Below are positions 1 through 6,622 of a DNA stretch of 21,204 bases, piece after piece. The notes below the pieces were generated by a model. The model was not told the DNA's origin and did not search any database. It saw only the letters and a list, made by a program, of their open reading frames with translations. The DNA comes from a virus. Within the stretch, counting starts at the first letter, position 1; each line of letters starts with the position of its first letter. The stretch is from positions 1-21,204 of IMG/VR virus record IMGVR_UViG_3300009703_001171. One strand, 5' to 3'. The translations under genes were made by a program, and so were the position numbers.

Positions 1-1
1 C

Positions 2-355
2 GACCTAACCGGAAATAATGCGATATGTATTACAGGAGAGCTACCACATGAGCAAAGAGATCCACTATTACAAAAGATTAAAGATGGAGAAGCAGATATC
101 CTATATGGATCGCAAAGCATCTTCAGTGAGGGTATTTCAGTTAATGAGCTTAGTTGCCTCATTCTGGGTACTCCAATTAATAATGAGCCACTACTAATAC
201 AACTGATAGGAAGAGTTATTAGAAAGATGCCCGGCAAGGTACAGCCGGTAATCTTAGATATTCAATTAAAGGGTAATACCGCTGCAAGACAAGCTAAGTC
301 ACGTTCAGCAGTATATATCAAGCAAGGTTACGATATAAAGGTGGTGGCAGCATGA
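2..355 (+). CDS. uvsW: UvsW-like SF2 helicase, C-terminal fragment (5' end outside window)
   Basis: This is the last 117 codons of an open frame that enters from the left edge, so the start and the ATPase domain are not visible. The fragment is the second RecA-like lobe of a superfamily 2 helicase. Motif V appears as GSQSIFSEGISVNE and motif VI as QLIGRVIRK, with the Q-x-x-G-R-x-x-R arginine-finger pattern. The same arrangement is found in T4 UvsW (a G-V-F-S-T-G-I-S type motif V, then a G-R-V-L-R-K motif VI), a branch-migration helicase that unwinds R-loops and processes recombination intermediates. The nearby gp46/gp47 homologues support the recombination assignment. The stop overlaps the next start by four bases (ATGA), implying translational coupling. 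Another phage DEAD/DEAH helicase is possible because only one lobe is seen. Confidence 0.82.
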   Translation, partial: DLTGNNAICITGELPHEQRDPLLQKIKDGEADILYGSQSIFSEGISVNELSCLILGTPINNEPLLIQLIGRVIRKMPGKVQPVILDIQLKGNTAARQAKSRSAVYIKQGYDIKVVAA

Positions 356-744
356 TTATACTAGTTATGGGCCTGTCGGGGTCAGGTAAGACCACCCTAG
401 CTAAGAAGCTATCAGCATCCCTAGGGTGCCTCCATATAAACGCCGATGAAGTTCGCAATATGTATAATGACTGGGACTTTAGCCTCTCCGGCAGAGTTCG
501 ACAGGCCTCTAGGCTACACAGCCTAGCCCATGAGGTAGAAGGTGATGTAGTTGTAGACTTTATATGCCCCACCCACGCAGTACAGGAGATATTTAACGCG
601 GACTATACTATATGGATGGACACAGTTAGTAGCAGTAAATACAAAGATACAGATGAAGTATTTGAATCTCCGAAGTATTACGACCGGAGAGTAACAGAGT
701 GGGTAGACAGTACCCTATACACAATATTAAAGGACTTAAAATGA
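352..744 (+). CDS. Adenylylsulfate (APS) kinase-like P-loop kinase, short form
   Basis: A 130-residue P-loop protein. Walker A is G-L-S-G-S-G-K-T-T at residues 7-15, the exact form typical of APS kinases (CysC). The next CysC landmarks follow in order: N-A-D-E-V-R at 30-35 (compare D-G-D-N-V-R), a D-x-x-F-S stretch with arginines at 48, 50 and 54, V-V-V-D-F-I-C-P at 66-73 (compare A-F-I-S-P), and a late D-E-V-F-E-S-P (compare D-x-V-Y-E-A-P). CysC phosphorylates APS with ATP to give PAPS. The protein is much shorter than the roughly 200-residue bacterial enzyme, mainly through loss of the lid region between the last two landmarks. It is coupled by ATGA overlaps to the helicase upstream and a sulfotransferase-like gene downstream, which supports PAPS supply as its role. 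A related small-molecule or polynucleotide kinase cannot be excluded. Confidence 0.7.
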   Translation: MIILVMGLSGSGKTTLAKKLSASLGCLHINADEVRNMYNDWDFSLSGRVRQASRLHSLAHEVEGDVVVDFICPTHAVQEIFNADYTIWMDTVSSSKYKDTDEVFESPKYYDRRVTEWVDSTLYTILKDLK

Positions 745-1349
745 TACAAAATTCAGAATTTTATAGTACCCCCGAGCAAAAGTACTTGTTAATACACAAG
801 AATGCTTGTAGCACTATACGAGATAACCTTGCTAAGGAGTTCGCGGACACTGTAGCAGAAGGGAAGCAGGGGGAAGGAGTCTCCTGGGCTGTAGTTAGGG
901 ACCCCTACGATAGGTTTGTATCTTCCTTAGCATATGATATAGGGGTTCAGTACCCAGACGCTGTGTGGGGTTCTAAGGACCGCTTAGAACAAATAATCCA
1001 TGGTATTAACTATACTAAATATATAGTGAACAATGTGCCCCACGCTTCAAATTATTTAGGGAAGGCGCAGCATTCAGTACTACAGACTATATACTTGTTT
1101 GATAATAATATAGATATTCTGGTAGACCTCCAGGACTTAAAACACTTTATACCTATGCATTTCAAAGCCCCTACTGAAGCAAGTAACCTAGGGGTTTCAG
1201 ACAGGAAGCGGCTAATTAGTGATTTAATGGACGGCAGCCCTTTTTTAAAGGACCAGGTACACAGTTTACTAGAGGTAGATTATATTACTTTAACCTCTCT
1301 AAGGTCCCAGGGGCGAATGTGGAGCTGGGGTAGCGGGAAAATATGGTAG
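741..1349 (+). CDS. Small PAPS-dependent sulfotransferase-like protein
   Basis: A 202-residue protein. The ATG at 741 is preferred over one at 699 because it forms an ATGA overlap with the kinase stop and leaves the usual short N-terminus before the first motif. Residues 15-27 (Y-L-L-I-H-K-N-A-C-S-T-I-R) match the 5'-phosphosulfate-binding loop of Sulfotransfer_2-type enzymes (H-x-K-x-A-x-S/T-S/T). Residues 50-63 (A-V-V-R-D-P-Y-D-R-F-V-S-S-L) match the 3'-phosphate-binding motif R-D-P-x-x-R-x-x-S. The late V-D-Y-I-T-L resembles the Y-x-x-D-Y end seen in many family members. Such enzymes move sulfate from PAPS to a sugar or protein hydroxyl or amine. The acceptor cannot be read from the sequence. 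A PAPS-making kinase directly upstream strongly suggests a functional pair. Confidence 0.75.
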   Translation: MIQNSEFYSTPEQKYLLIHKNACSTIRDNLAKEFADTVAEGKQGEGVSWAVVRDPYDRFVSSLAYDIGVQYPDAVWGSKDRLEQIIHGINYTKYIVNNVPHASNYLGKAQHSVLQTIYLFDNNIDILVDLQDLKHFIPMHFKAPTEASNLGVSDRKRLISDLMDGSPFLKDQVHSLLEVDYITLTSLRSQGRMWSWGSGKIW

Positions 1350-1366
1350 TTACCTAAAAATAACAC

Positions 1367-1395
1367 TTGACAAAGTGGTTAAATGTTGGTATAAT
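1367..1395 (+). promoter_or_regulatory. Perfect sigma70-type promoter
   Basis: TTGACA at 1367-1372 and TATAAT at 1390-1395 are separated by exactly 17 bases, the full consensus. It lies in the short gap after the sulfotransferase stop. Transcription would start near 1402, about 20 bases before the ATG at 1422, giving a very short leader. It would drive the unknown 139-residue protein and the ssDNA-binding protein. Confidence 0.88.
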
Positions 1396-1421
1396 ATAAA
1401 TTCGAAAATAGAGATTTAAAG

Positions 1422-1841
1422 ATGATATTTTACGACTGGGAAAAGGTGCTTAAATTAAGTAAGGGCAAAACGAAAAATACAATAAGGTTGATGGTTATCT
1501 ACACTTATGGTATTAAGATGCCTAAAAATAAGAAAAGTATAAGCCGACTTTACAGACAAGATATAGTTGGAGATAGTTTTTTACTAAATCCTAAAGAACT
1601 ATTTAAGAATAAACTTCAAGTAACTCTGGAACAGATGGTTGCCTATATGGAACTAGCAAGTTATAGGAATTACTTAGACTACAAATGGTCGGGTATAACA
1701 ACCTTACCTTTAAAATACACAGAGATAACTCACCAAGGTATAGAGGACAACCCTTTATTAGAACTTGATGAGCAAGATAATATAAAATTTTACTACGAGG
1801 AAATAGATAATGGCAATAAAATTCGGAAATGTCACAGGTAA
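1422..1841 (+). CDS. Unknown 139-residue protein upstream of SSB
   Basis: I do not recognise this family. The protein is lysine- and tyrosine-rich, starts M-I-F-Y-D-W-E-K-V-L, has a basic N-terminal half (several K/R residues between 10 and 45) and an acidic C-terminal part, and has no signal peptide or clear membrane segment. It is the first gene after the consensus promoter. It overlaps the ssDNA-binding protein gene by 32 bases, an unusually long overlap for this genome, which suggests tight co-translation with that protein. A weak GAG about eight bases before the ATG can serve as ribosome-binding site. Base composition is as AT-rich as the recombination genes that follow, so it belongs to the same early or middle block. 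A DNA-metabolism accessory role is inference from position only. Confidence 0.8.
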   Translation: MIFYDWEKVLKLSKGKTKNTIRLMVIYTYGIKMPKNKKSISRLYRQDIVGDSFLLNPKELFKNKLQVTLEQMVAYMELASYRNYLDYKWSGITTLPLKYTEITHQGIEDNPLLELDEQDNIKFYYEEIDNGNKIRKCHR

Positions 1842-2451
1842 GGCAAAAAAATCAAGTGTAGACGCATACACTTATAAAGAAGGTAACAATGTTGTTCGTA
1901 TGGTAGGGGATGTTCTTCCTAGATACGTTTATTGGACAACAACAGCAGACGGTAAGCGAGTTCCTATGGAGTGCTTAGGGTTTGACAGAGATAAAGAGCA
2001 ATTTACAAATATTGAAAAGGATTGGGTAAGACACTACCACCCAGACATGAAGTGTTCTTGGGCATATGCGGTACAATGCCTTGATCCAGACGACGGAAAG
2101 GTTAAAGTATTAAACCTTAAAAAGAAATTATTTGAAGCAGTAATGGTTGCAGCGGAAGATTTAGGTGATCCTACAGACCCTACTACAGGTTGGGACTTAG
2201 CTTTCAAGAAGCAAAAGACTGGACCACTTCCATTTAATGTTGAGTACACACTACAAGTATTAAAGTGTAAGCCTCGCCCATTAGATGAAGCAGAGCTAGA
2301 AGCTATTAAAGATCTTCCTAACATTGACGATGTTATTAGCCGACCTACTCCAGACCAGCAAAAAGAGTTCATCGAAACCAGAATTCTAGATAACGGTGGT
2401 TCTGACAATGTTCCGGACGAAGTGGCAGAAGAAGTAGCTGAGTTACTGTAA
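1810..2451 (+). CDS. gp32-like single-stranded DNA-binding protein
   Basis: A 213-residue protein resembling the T4 gp32-type ssDNA-binding proteins of large and marine phages. The recognisable stretch is residues 119-150: a G-D-P-T-D-P-x-x-G-W-D-L segment followed by a basic strand (F-K-K-Q-K-T) and N-V-E-Y-T-L-Q-V, the OB-fold part of this family. The C-terminus is acidic (D-N-V-P-D-E-V-A-E-E-V-A-E-L-L), as expected for an SSB tail that recruits partner enzymes. Cys55, His75, His77, Cys82 and Cys90 could hold a zinc site but do not form a clean CxxC pair. A GAGGAA ribosome-binding site precedes the start. It lies between a consensus promoter and a terminator, consistent with high stoichiometric expression. 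It would coat ssDNA during recombination-dependent replication with the neighbouring gp46/gp47 proteins. Confidence 0.72.
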   Translation: MAIKFGNVTGKAKKSSVDAYTYKEGNNVVRMVGDVLPRYVYWTTTADGKRVPMECLGFDRDKEQFTNIEKDWVRHYHPDMKCSWAYAVQCLDPDDGKVKVLNLKKKLFEAVMVAAEDLGDPTDPTTGWDLAFKKQKTGPLPFNVEYTLQVLKCKPRPLDEAELEAIKDLPNIDDVISRPTPDQQKEFIETRILDNGGSDNVPDEVAEEVAELL

Positions 2452-2464
2452 GTAAAAAAGTAAG

Positions 2465-2493
2465 AAGGCTTCACTATATGTGAGGCCTTTTTT
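2465..2493 (+). terminator. Intrinsic terminator after SSB
   Basis: A 10-bp stem (AAGGCTTCAC with GTGAGGCCTT, one G-U pair) closes a five-base loop and runs into six T residues. It starts 14 bases after the SSB stop. No promoter is visible between it and the next gene at 2514, so downstream expression probably depends on read-through. Confidence 0.85.
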
Positions 2494-2513
2494 AACGCAT
2501 AAAGGAATAACCA

Positions 2514-3449
2514 ATGAAAATTTTGTTCAGCGCCGATTGGCACATTAAGTTAGGGCAGAAAAGTGTACCGCGTGAGTGGGCGACTAATAGGTACGAGTTA
2601 CTTTTTAAAGAGTTGTATAAACTTGAGAATACAGTGGATTTACACGTCATAGGTGGAGACCTATTTGATAGAATGCCAACACTGGATGAACTTAGTCTAT
2701 ATTTCAAGTATATAAGGGACATTAGTGTTAAAACTATTATATACCCAGGTAATCACGAAGCCCTAAAGAAAAACACTTCGTTCTTATCAAACTTGAAAGA
2801 CGTGACTAAAGCCATTAACCCGTTAGTGGAAATCATTGATGACTACTATACTTTAGAAGATATGGACTTTATTCCATATAATAAACTAAAAGAATTTGAC
2901 CCTAAAGACTTCGAGGGTAGAACTTTGTTCACCCATGTAAGAGGAGAAATTCCTCCACACGTACAGCCTGAGATTGACTTGAAGAAGCTGGAGCAGTGGG
3001 AGTTAGTTATTGCGGGAGATTTACATTCGCATACTAATTCACAAGGTAATATAGTTTACCCAGGAAGCCCGGTTACTACGTCTTTCCATAGAAACCCTGT
3101 AGACACAGGAGTGCTGTTATTCGATAGTGAAACTATGGACTGGTCTTGGATGAAACTAAAGCTCCCACAACTTATTAGACAGACAGTTAGTCACCCCGAT
3201 CAAATGATTAAAACTAACTATCATCATACTATCTATGAATTAGAAGGAGATGTAAGTGAGTTAGTAAAGGTTGATAAAGACAACGATTTATTAGATAAAA
3301 AACTAATAAAGAGACATAACGACTCTGCACTTATTCTAACGGCCGAGATGTCCTTAGAGGACGAGTTATCAGAATATCTACAGTTTATTATGGGATTAAA
3401 TGAAAAGAAAGTTAAAAAAGTTTTAGGGGTGTTTCATGATTATACTTAA
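2514..3449 (+). CDS. 47: SbcD/Mre11-type nuclease subunit (T4 gp47 homologue)
   Basis: A 311-residue calcineurin-like phosphoesterase with every metal-binding motif of the Mre11/SbcD family: D8-x-H10, G-G-D49-L-F-D, G-N80-H81-E, T-H141, and G-D-L-H171-S-H173. In T4 the gp47 nuclease pairs with the gp46 ATPase to resect double-strand ends for recombination-dependent replication and host DNA degradation. The next gene is the matching ATPase and overlaps by 14 bases, the standard pairing. Length is close to T4 gp47 (about 340 residues) and well below cellular SbcD. An AAGGA ribosome-binding site lies just before the ATG. The catalytic set is complete, so it should be active. Confidence 0.95.
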   Translation: MKILFSADWHIKLGQKSVPREWATNRYELLFKELYKLENTVDLHVIGGDLFDRMPTLDELSLYFKYIRDISVKTIIYPGNHEALKKNTSFLSNLKDVTKAINPLVEIIDDYYTLEDMDFIPYNKLKEFDPKDFEGRTLFTHVRGEIPPHVQPEIDLKKLEQWELVIAGDLHSHTNSQGNIVYPGSPVTTSFHRNPVDTGVLLFDSETMDWSWMKLKLPQLIRQTVSHPDQMIKTNYHHTIYELEGDVSELVKVDKDNDLLDKKLIKRHNDSALILTAEMSLEDELSEYLQFIMGLNEKKVKKVLGVFHDYT

Positions 3450-5238
3450 AAAATTAAAATGGTCTAACTGCTTCTCGTATGGAGATAACAATGAGTTAGA
3501 TTTAGAAAAAGACTTAATTGTACAACTAGTAGGAACTAATGGTACAGGTAAAAGTTCTATACCTCTATTAATTGAAGAAGCTTTATTTAATAAAAACTCA
3601 AAAGGTATTAAGAAAGTTGATATTGTTAATAGAAATAATGATAAAGCAGGGTATAGTATATCATTAGACTTTGAAGTAGACGATAGAGAGTACAATATAT
3701 CAATAGAAAGAAAGTCTAGTATTAAAGTAGTTTTAACTTGTGATAGGGAAGATATTTCTTCACACACGGCTACTAACACATTTAAGTCTATTCAGAACGT
3801 AATAGGTATGGATTTCAAAACTTTTAGTCAGTTAGTATATCAAAGCACTACGAGTTCTTTACAGTTCTTAACTGCAACAGACACTAATAGGAAGAAATTC
3901 CTTATTGAGTTGTTAAACTTAGATAAGTATCTTACCTTATTTGATAACTTTAAAACTGCTCATAAAGATGCAGCTAATGAAGTATCTGAAATTAGAGGTA
4001 GTATAGAAACTATTAATAGTTGGATAAGTACTAATCCTATAAAAAGTACTACTAAGAAGGAATTATTAGAAGTACCTAATGCTCCAGAAGGAATCATATC
4101 TGAAAGAGCTTTAGTACAAGAAAAACTTGACAATATACTTGAAATTAATAATAAAATTAATATTAATAATCAGTACAAGAGTCAATTAGCTGAGCTCAGT
4201 GCATTAGAACTTACGAAAGAAGTAGAAATACCGGAAGGTATAGCAGAACTCAACGAAGAGTTCACTTCCTTAAAGACTATTATTTCTCAAGCTAACACAG
4301 TTCTTCAAAAAATTGAAAAACTAGGAGATACTTGCCCTACCTGTCTACAAGATATTGACTCAGAAAAGACAAAAGAACTTGTAGAGGAGCAAAAAGGTAC
4401 GGTCTCTATTAGTACCCAGAGAAAAAATGAAGTACAAAATCTTGTTATAAATTTGAAAAAACAATTAACAGATTATAAAAATCATCAATCCGTTGTTGAA
4501 AAATTTGAAAAGCTTTCATCTCTTGTAGATAATAAGCTGCCTAGTGAGACGGAAGACAAGTTAGAGCTAGAAGAGAAAATCAATAAGTTTACTGAAGAAA
4601 TTTCTAAAAAACAAATTGAGATTAGGGATATATCATCTCAAAATAATGAAATAACAAAATTTAATACTGAGTTAGACTATTTAGTAGCTCAAGTAAAGGA
4701 TTTTAAGTTAAAGTTACTTTCTGAAGAATCTAAACTAAAGAAAACCAATGATGTGTATGCCAATTTAGAAGTGCTAAAGAAAGCTTTTAGTACTAATGGT
4801 TTAGTAGCTTATAAGATTGAGAACTTAGTTAAAGACTTAGAAGATTTGGTAAATCAGTATTTAGCTGAATTATCTGATGGTAGATTTGGGTTAGAGTTTG
4901 TAGTTACTAATGATAAACTTAATGTTGTCATCTCTGATGAAGGTAGGGATATTGATATCCTTGCTTTAAGTAGTGGGGAACTAGCACGAGTTAATACTTC
5001 AACTTTATTAGCAATTAGAAAGTTAATGAGTACCCTATCTAAGTCTAGAATTAATGTATTATTCTTAGATGAAGTTATTGGGGTACTAGATGATGAAGGT
5101 AGAGAGAAGTTGATTGAGGTTCTGCTAAAAGAACATGATCTGAATACTTTCTTAGTTTCGCATGGTTGGTCACACCCCTTGCTTAGTAAGATAAACGTTA
5201 TCAAAGAGAAAAAGACTTCGAGGTTAGAATGGCAGTAG
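3436..5238 (+). CDS. 46: SbcC/Rad50-type ATPase subunit (T4 gp46 homologue)
   Basis: A 600-residue SMC-like ATPase. Walker A is G-T-N-G-T-G-K-S-S at 33-41. The middle (about 190-450) is heptad-rich coiled coil rich in E/K/I/L, interrupted by a zinc-hook C300-P-T-C303. The ABC signature L-S-S-G-E is at 511-515, Walker B L-F-L-D-E at 542-546, a D-loop follows, and the H-loop histidine is 576. This is the full Rad50 architecture, close to T4 gp46 in length (about 560) and much shorter than cellular SbcC because the coiled coils are short. It forms the end-resection complex with the nuclease encoded just upstream. It overlaps both neighbours (14 and 10 bases), so the three recombination genes are translationally coupled. 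It is AT-rich like its neighbours. Confidence 0.95.
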   Translation: MIILKKLKWSNCFSYGDNNELDLEKDLIVQLVGTNGTGKSSIPLLIEEALFNKNSKGIKKVDIVNRNNDKAGYSISLDFEVDDREYNISIERKSSIKVVLTCDREDISSHTATNTFKSIQNVIGMDFKTFSQLVYQSTTSSLQFLTATDTNRKKFLIELLNLDKYLTLFDNFKTAHKDAANEVSEIRGSIETINSWISTNPIKSTTKKELLEVPNAPEGIISERALVQEKLDNILEINNKININNQYKSQLAELSALELTKEVEIPEGIAELNEEFTSLKTIISQANTVLQKIEKLGDTCPTCLQDIDSEKTKELVEEQKGTVSISTQRKNEVQNLVINLKKQLTDYKNHQSVVEKFEKLSSLVDNKLPSETEDKLELEEKINKFTEEISKKQIEIRDISSQNNEITKFNTELDYLVAQVKDFKLKLLSEESKLKKTNDVYANLEVLKKAFSTNGLVAYKIENLVKDLEDLVNQYLAELSDGRFGLEFVVTNDKLNVVISDEGRDIDILALSSGELARVNTSTLLAIRKLMSTLSKSRINVLFLDEVIGVLDDEGREKLIEVLLKEHDLNTFLVSHGWSHPLLSKINVIKEKKTSRLEWQ

Positions 5239-5696
5239 CAAATAAGAGTAAAGCCAAGGGTACCAGAGCAGAAGCCGCCTGCTGTGCAGTGCTTAGAAAG
5301 TCCACGGGATGGAATTGGGAAAGGATACCTCTTAGTGGTGCGCTAGACGCGAAGCACGGTCTCAAGGGTGACGTATATATACCTAAAGAACTAATGAAGT
5401 ATAGTGTAGAAGTGAAGCATTACAAAGATGATCACCTTACAAGCAAGTTACTTACTGGAAAAACCCCCCAAATTATGGAATGGTGGGAGCAAACGGTAAG
5501 AGAACAGCAAGAGAACGAAGCAGAGCACCCTTTACTAATATTTAAGTTTGATAGGAGTAAATGGTTCTGTGCCTTTCAACAAGAGCCAGTAAATGACTAT
5601 AGACACTTATACTATTCCGAAGGCATCTATTTAGCAAAACTAGATGACTACCTTACCGATCGTTGCAAAGACGATTGGGTTTGGCAAAGACAGTAG
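5229..5696 (+). CDS. PD-(D/E)XK nuclease, Holliday-junction-resolvase-like
   Basis: A 155-residue protein with the order of archaeal Hjc-type resolvases and related phage nucleases: K-G-T-R-A-E15 in the first helix, S36-G37 before the core, K-G-D48-V-Y-I as the catalytic aspartate strand, and V-E61-V-K63 as the E-x-K motif. The metal-binding set E15, D48, E61, K63 is complete. Expected roles are branch cleavage before packaging or recombination-intermediate resolution, matching its place as last gene after gp47 and gp46. The start overlaps the gp46-like stop by 10 bases and has GAGG upstream. The stop codon is the outer edge of the bidirectional terminator. A general phage PD-(D/E)XK endonuclease without junction specificity is the main alternative. 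Confidence 0.78.
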   Translation: MAVANKSKAKGTRAEAACCAVLRKSTGWNWERIPLSGALDAKHGLKGDVYIPKELMKYSVEVKHYKDDHLTSKLLTGKTPQIMEWWEQTVREQQENEAEHPLLIFKFDRSKWFCAFQQEPVNDYRHLYYSEGIYLAKLDDYLTDRCKDDWVWQRQ

Positions 5697-5747
5697 ACAA
5701 TAAAAAACCCCGTCACTAATTAAGGTACTGGGGTTTTTTATTGTCTA
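5694..5747. terminator. Bidirectional terminator, 18-bp perfect inverted repeat
   Basis: TAGACAATAAAAAACCCC at 5694-5711 is exactly complementary to 5730-5747, with an 18-base loop. The stem has a CCCC/GGGG core with a run of six A on one side and six T on the other, so it gives a GC hairpin followed by U-run in both directions. The outer three bases of each arm are the TAG stop codons of the two convergent genes. Confidence 0.92.
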
Positions 5748-6116
5748 TTGGGCTCTATCAGGCCTAATTAATCTTGGCACAAACGTTGTACCGTCATACC
5801 CTTCCATAGAGTCTCTTAAAGCCTGTCTATACACTCTCCACTCCTCCTTGTCTGAGGCACTTAATGGGGAATCTGGCATCTGCGTCCAATCTGAGATTGC
5901 TAGCTCCTCATCCCTCTGAGCTCTACGGGTCTCAGGGGTAGGTACGGGTATATTCCATTGATTACCCGCCACGTCCCATAAGGTACCCAACGCGGGGTAT
6001 GTCTCATACTGCGGGACTGATTCTTTGTAGTCTGCAGGAGGCGTTACTCCATCCTCTAAAGTAAATAAGCCTTCTACGGCTATGTTATTTTCGTCTATTT
6101 TATAATAATGTTTCAT
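5745..6116 (-). CDS. Tail fibre assembly chaperone (phage_tail_APC-like)
   Basis: A 123-residue protein whose C-terminal half carries the signature of the phage tail assembly chaperone family (APC type): R-R-A-Q-R-D-E-E-L, then D-W-T-Q-M-P-D-S-P-L at about 77-86, then E-W-R-V-Y-R-Q-A-L-R-D. The N-terminal half (Y-Y-K-I-D-E-N-N-I-A-V-E-G) is the usual small beta part. These proteins are encoded directly after tail-fibre or receptor-binding genes and help fibre folding or attachment. It is the last gene of the fibre unit, eight bases after the glycine-rich adhesin-like gene, with a TAGGAGA ribosome-binding site. Its stop lies in the bidirectional terminator. Confidence 0.85.
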   Translation of the reverse strand: MKHYYKIDENNIAVEGLFTLEDGVTPPADYKESVPQYETYPALGTLWDVAGNQWNIPVPTPETRRAQRDEELAISDWTQMPDSPLSASDKEEWRVYRQALRDSMEGYDGTTFVPRLIRPDRAQ

Positions 6117-6124
6117 AATATCTC

Positions 6125-6622
6125 CTACCAGCTTACTAAAACGTAGGGCGTAGTTCCAACTGGAGTTATGGCCCCTACAGGACCGTTACCGGAGCCCCCC
6201 GCACTGCCGGGGCTGTACCCGGCTGCGGTTCCGCCTCCTCCTCCGTTTACAGTAATAGTACCAAAAGAACTAGAGCCTCCGGAGCTTCCGCTGTTGCCGG
6301 AGTAAGCGGCGCTATTTCCGCTATTTCCGTTACTTCCTACCGTTACCGTCATATTACCATTCACTGCTTCTAGGGTGGAAGGCAATGCTGCTCCAACGCC
6401 TCCGCTGCCTCCAGACTTGGGGCCCCAGCCGTGAGTATTGCCTCCGCTGCCTCCGTTGCCAGCGGCCATAGCTACACTTACTGCCCCTACTCCTGCAGGC
6501 CTGTTCCAGATTCCTGTACTATTAAAGGCTTGGTGAGATCCTGTAGTGCCCCCACCTGCCGCAGCATTTTGAGTACTGCCGTCCGAGAACGTAATTCCCG
6601 TACTTGTTAATGTTACTGCCAT
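6125..6622 (-). CDS. Glycine-rich adhesin-like tail tip protein
   Basis: A 165-residue protein. The N-terminus (T-G-I-T-F-S-D-G-S-T-Q-N) is a common phage tail-fibre start. Residues 40-95 resemble the glycine-rich beta domain seen in receptor-binding tips: W-N-R-P-A-G-V-G-A-V-S-V, G-N-G-G-S-G-G, then M-T-V-T-V-G. Residues 110-155 are dominated by G, S and N with a G-G-G-G-G run. Such polyglycine segments form the distal loops of T-even gp38-type adhesins and of Gly_rich_2-like domains. Here it follows the S74 fibre by a TAATG overlap and precedes a chaperone, the expected position for a fibre-tip adhesin. It is clearly GC-richer than its neighbours, partly because of glycine codons. The receptor role is inferred. 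Confidence 0.72.
   Translation of the reverse strand: MAVTLTSTGITFSDGSTQNAAAGGGTTGSHQAFNSTGIWNRPAGVGAVSVAMAAGNGGSGGNTHGWGPKSGGSGGVGAALPSTLEAVNGNMTVTVGSNGNSGNSAAYSGNSGSSGGSSSFGTITVNGGGGGTAAGYSPGSAGGSGNGPVGAITPVGTTPYVLVSW

Noticed and set aside
318-572. 84-residue open frame on the - strand over the kinase gene
   Set aside because: Fully overlaps a gene with clear motifs, shows no recognisable motif itself and has no supporting context.
699-740. Upstream ATG at 699 as sulfotransferase start
   Set aside because: Adds 14 residues overlapping the kinase; the ATG at 741 gives the ATGA coupling used elsewhere in this genome.
2034-2722. Antisense open frames over SSB and gp47
   Set aside because: Shadows of strongly supported genes, with low-complexity Ser-rich translations typical of antisense reading.
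4127-4160. TTGACA followed by an AT-rich stretch inside the gp46-like gene
   Set aside because: No good -10 at 16-18 bases and it lies in the middle of a coding coiled-coil region, so it is likely chance.
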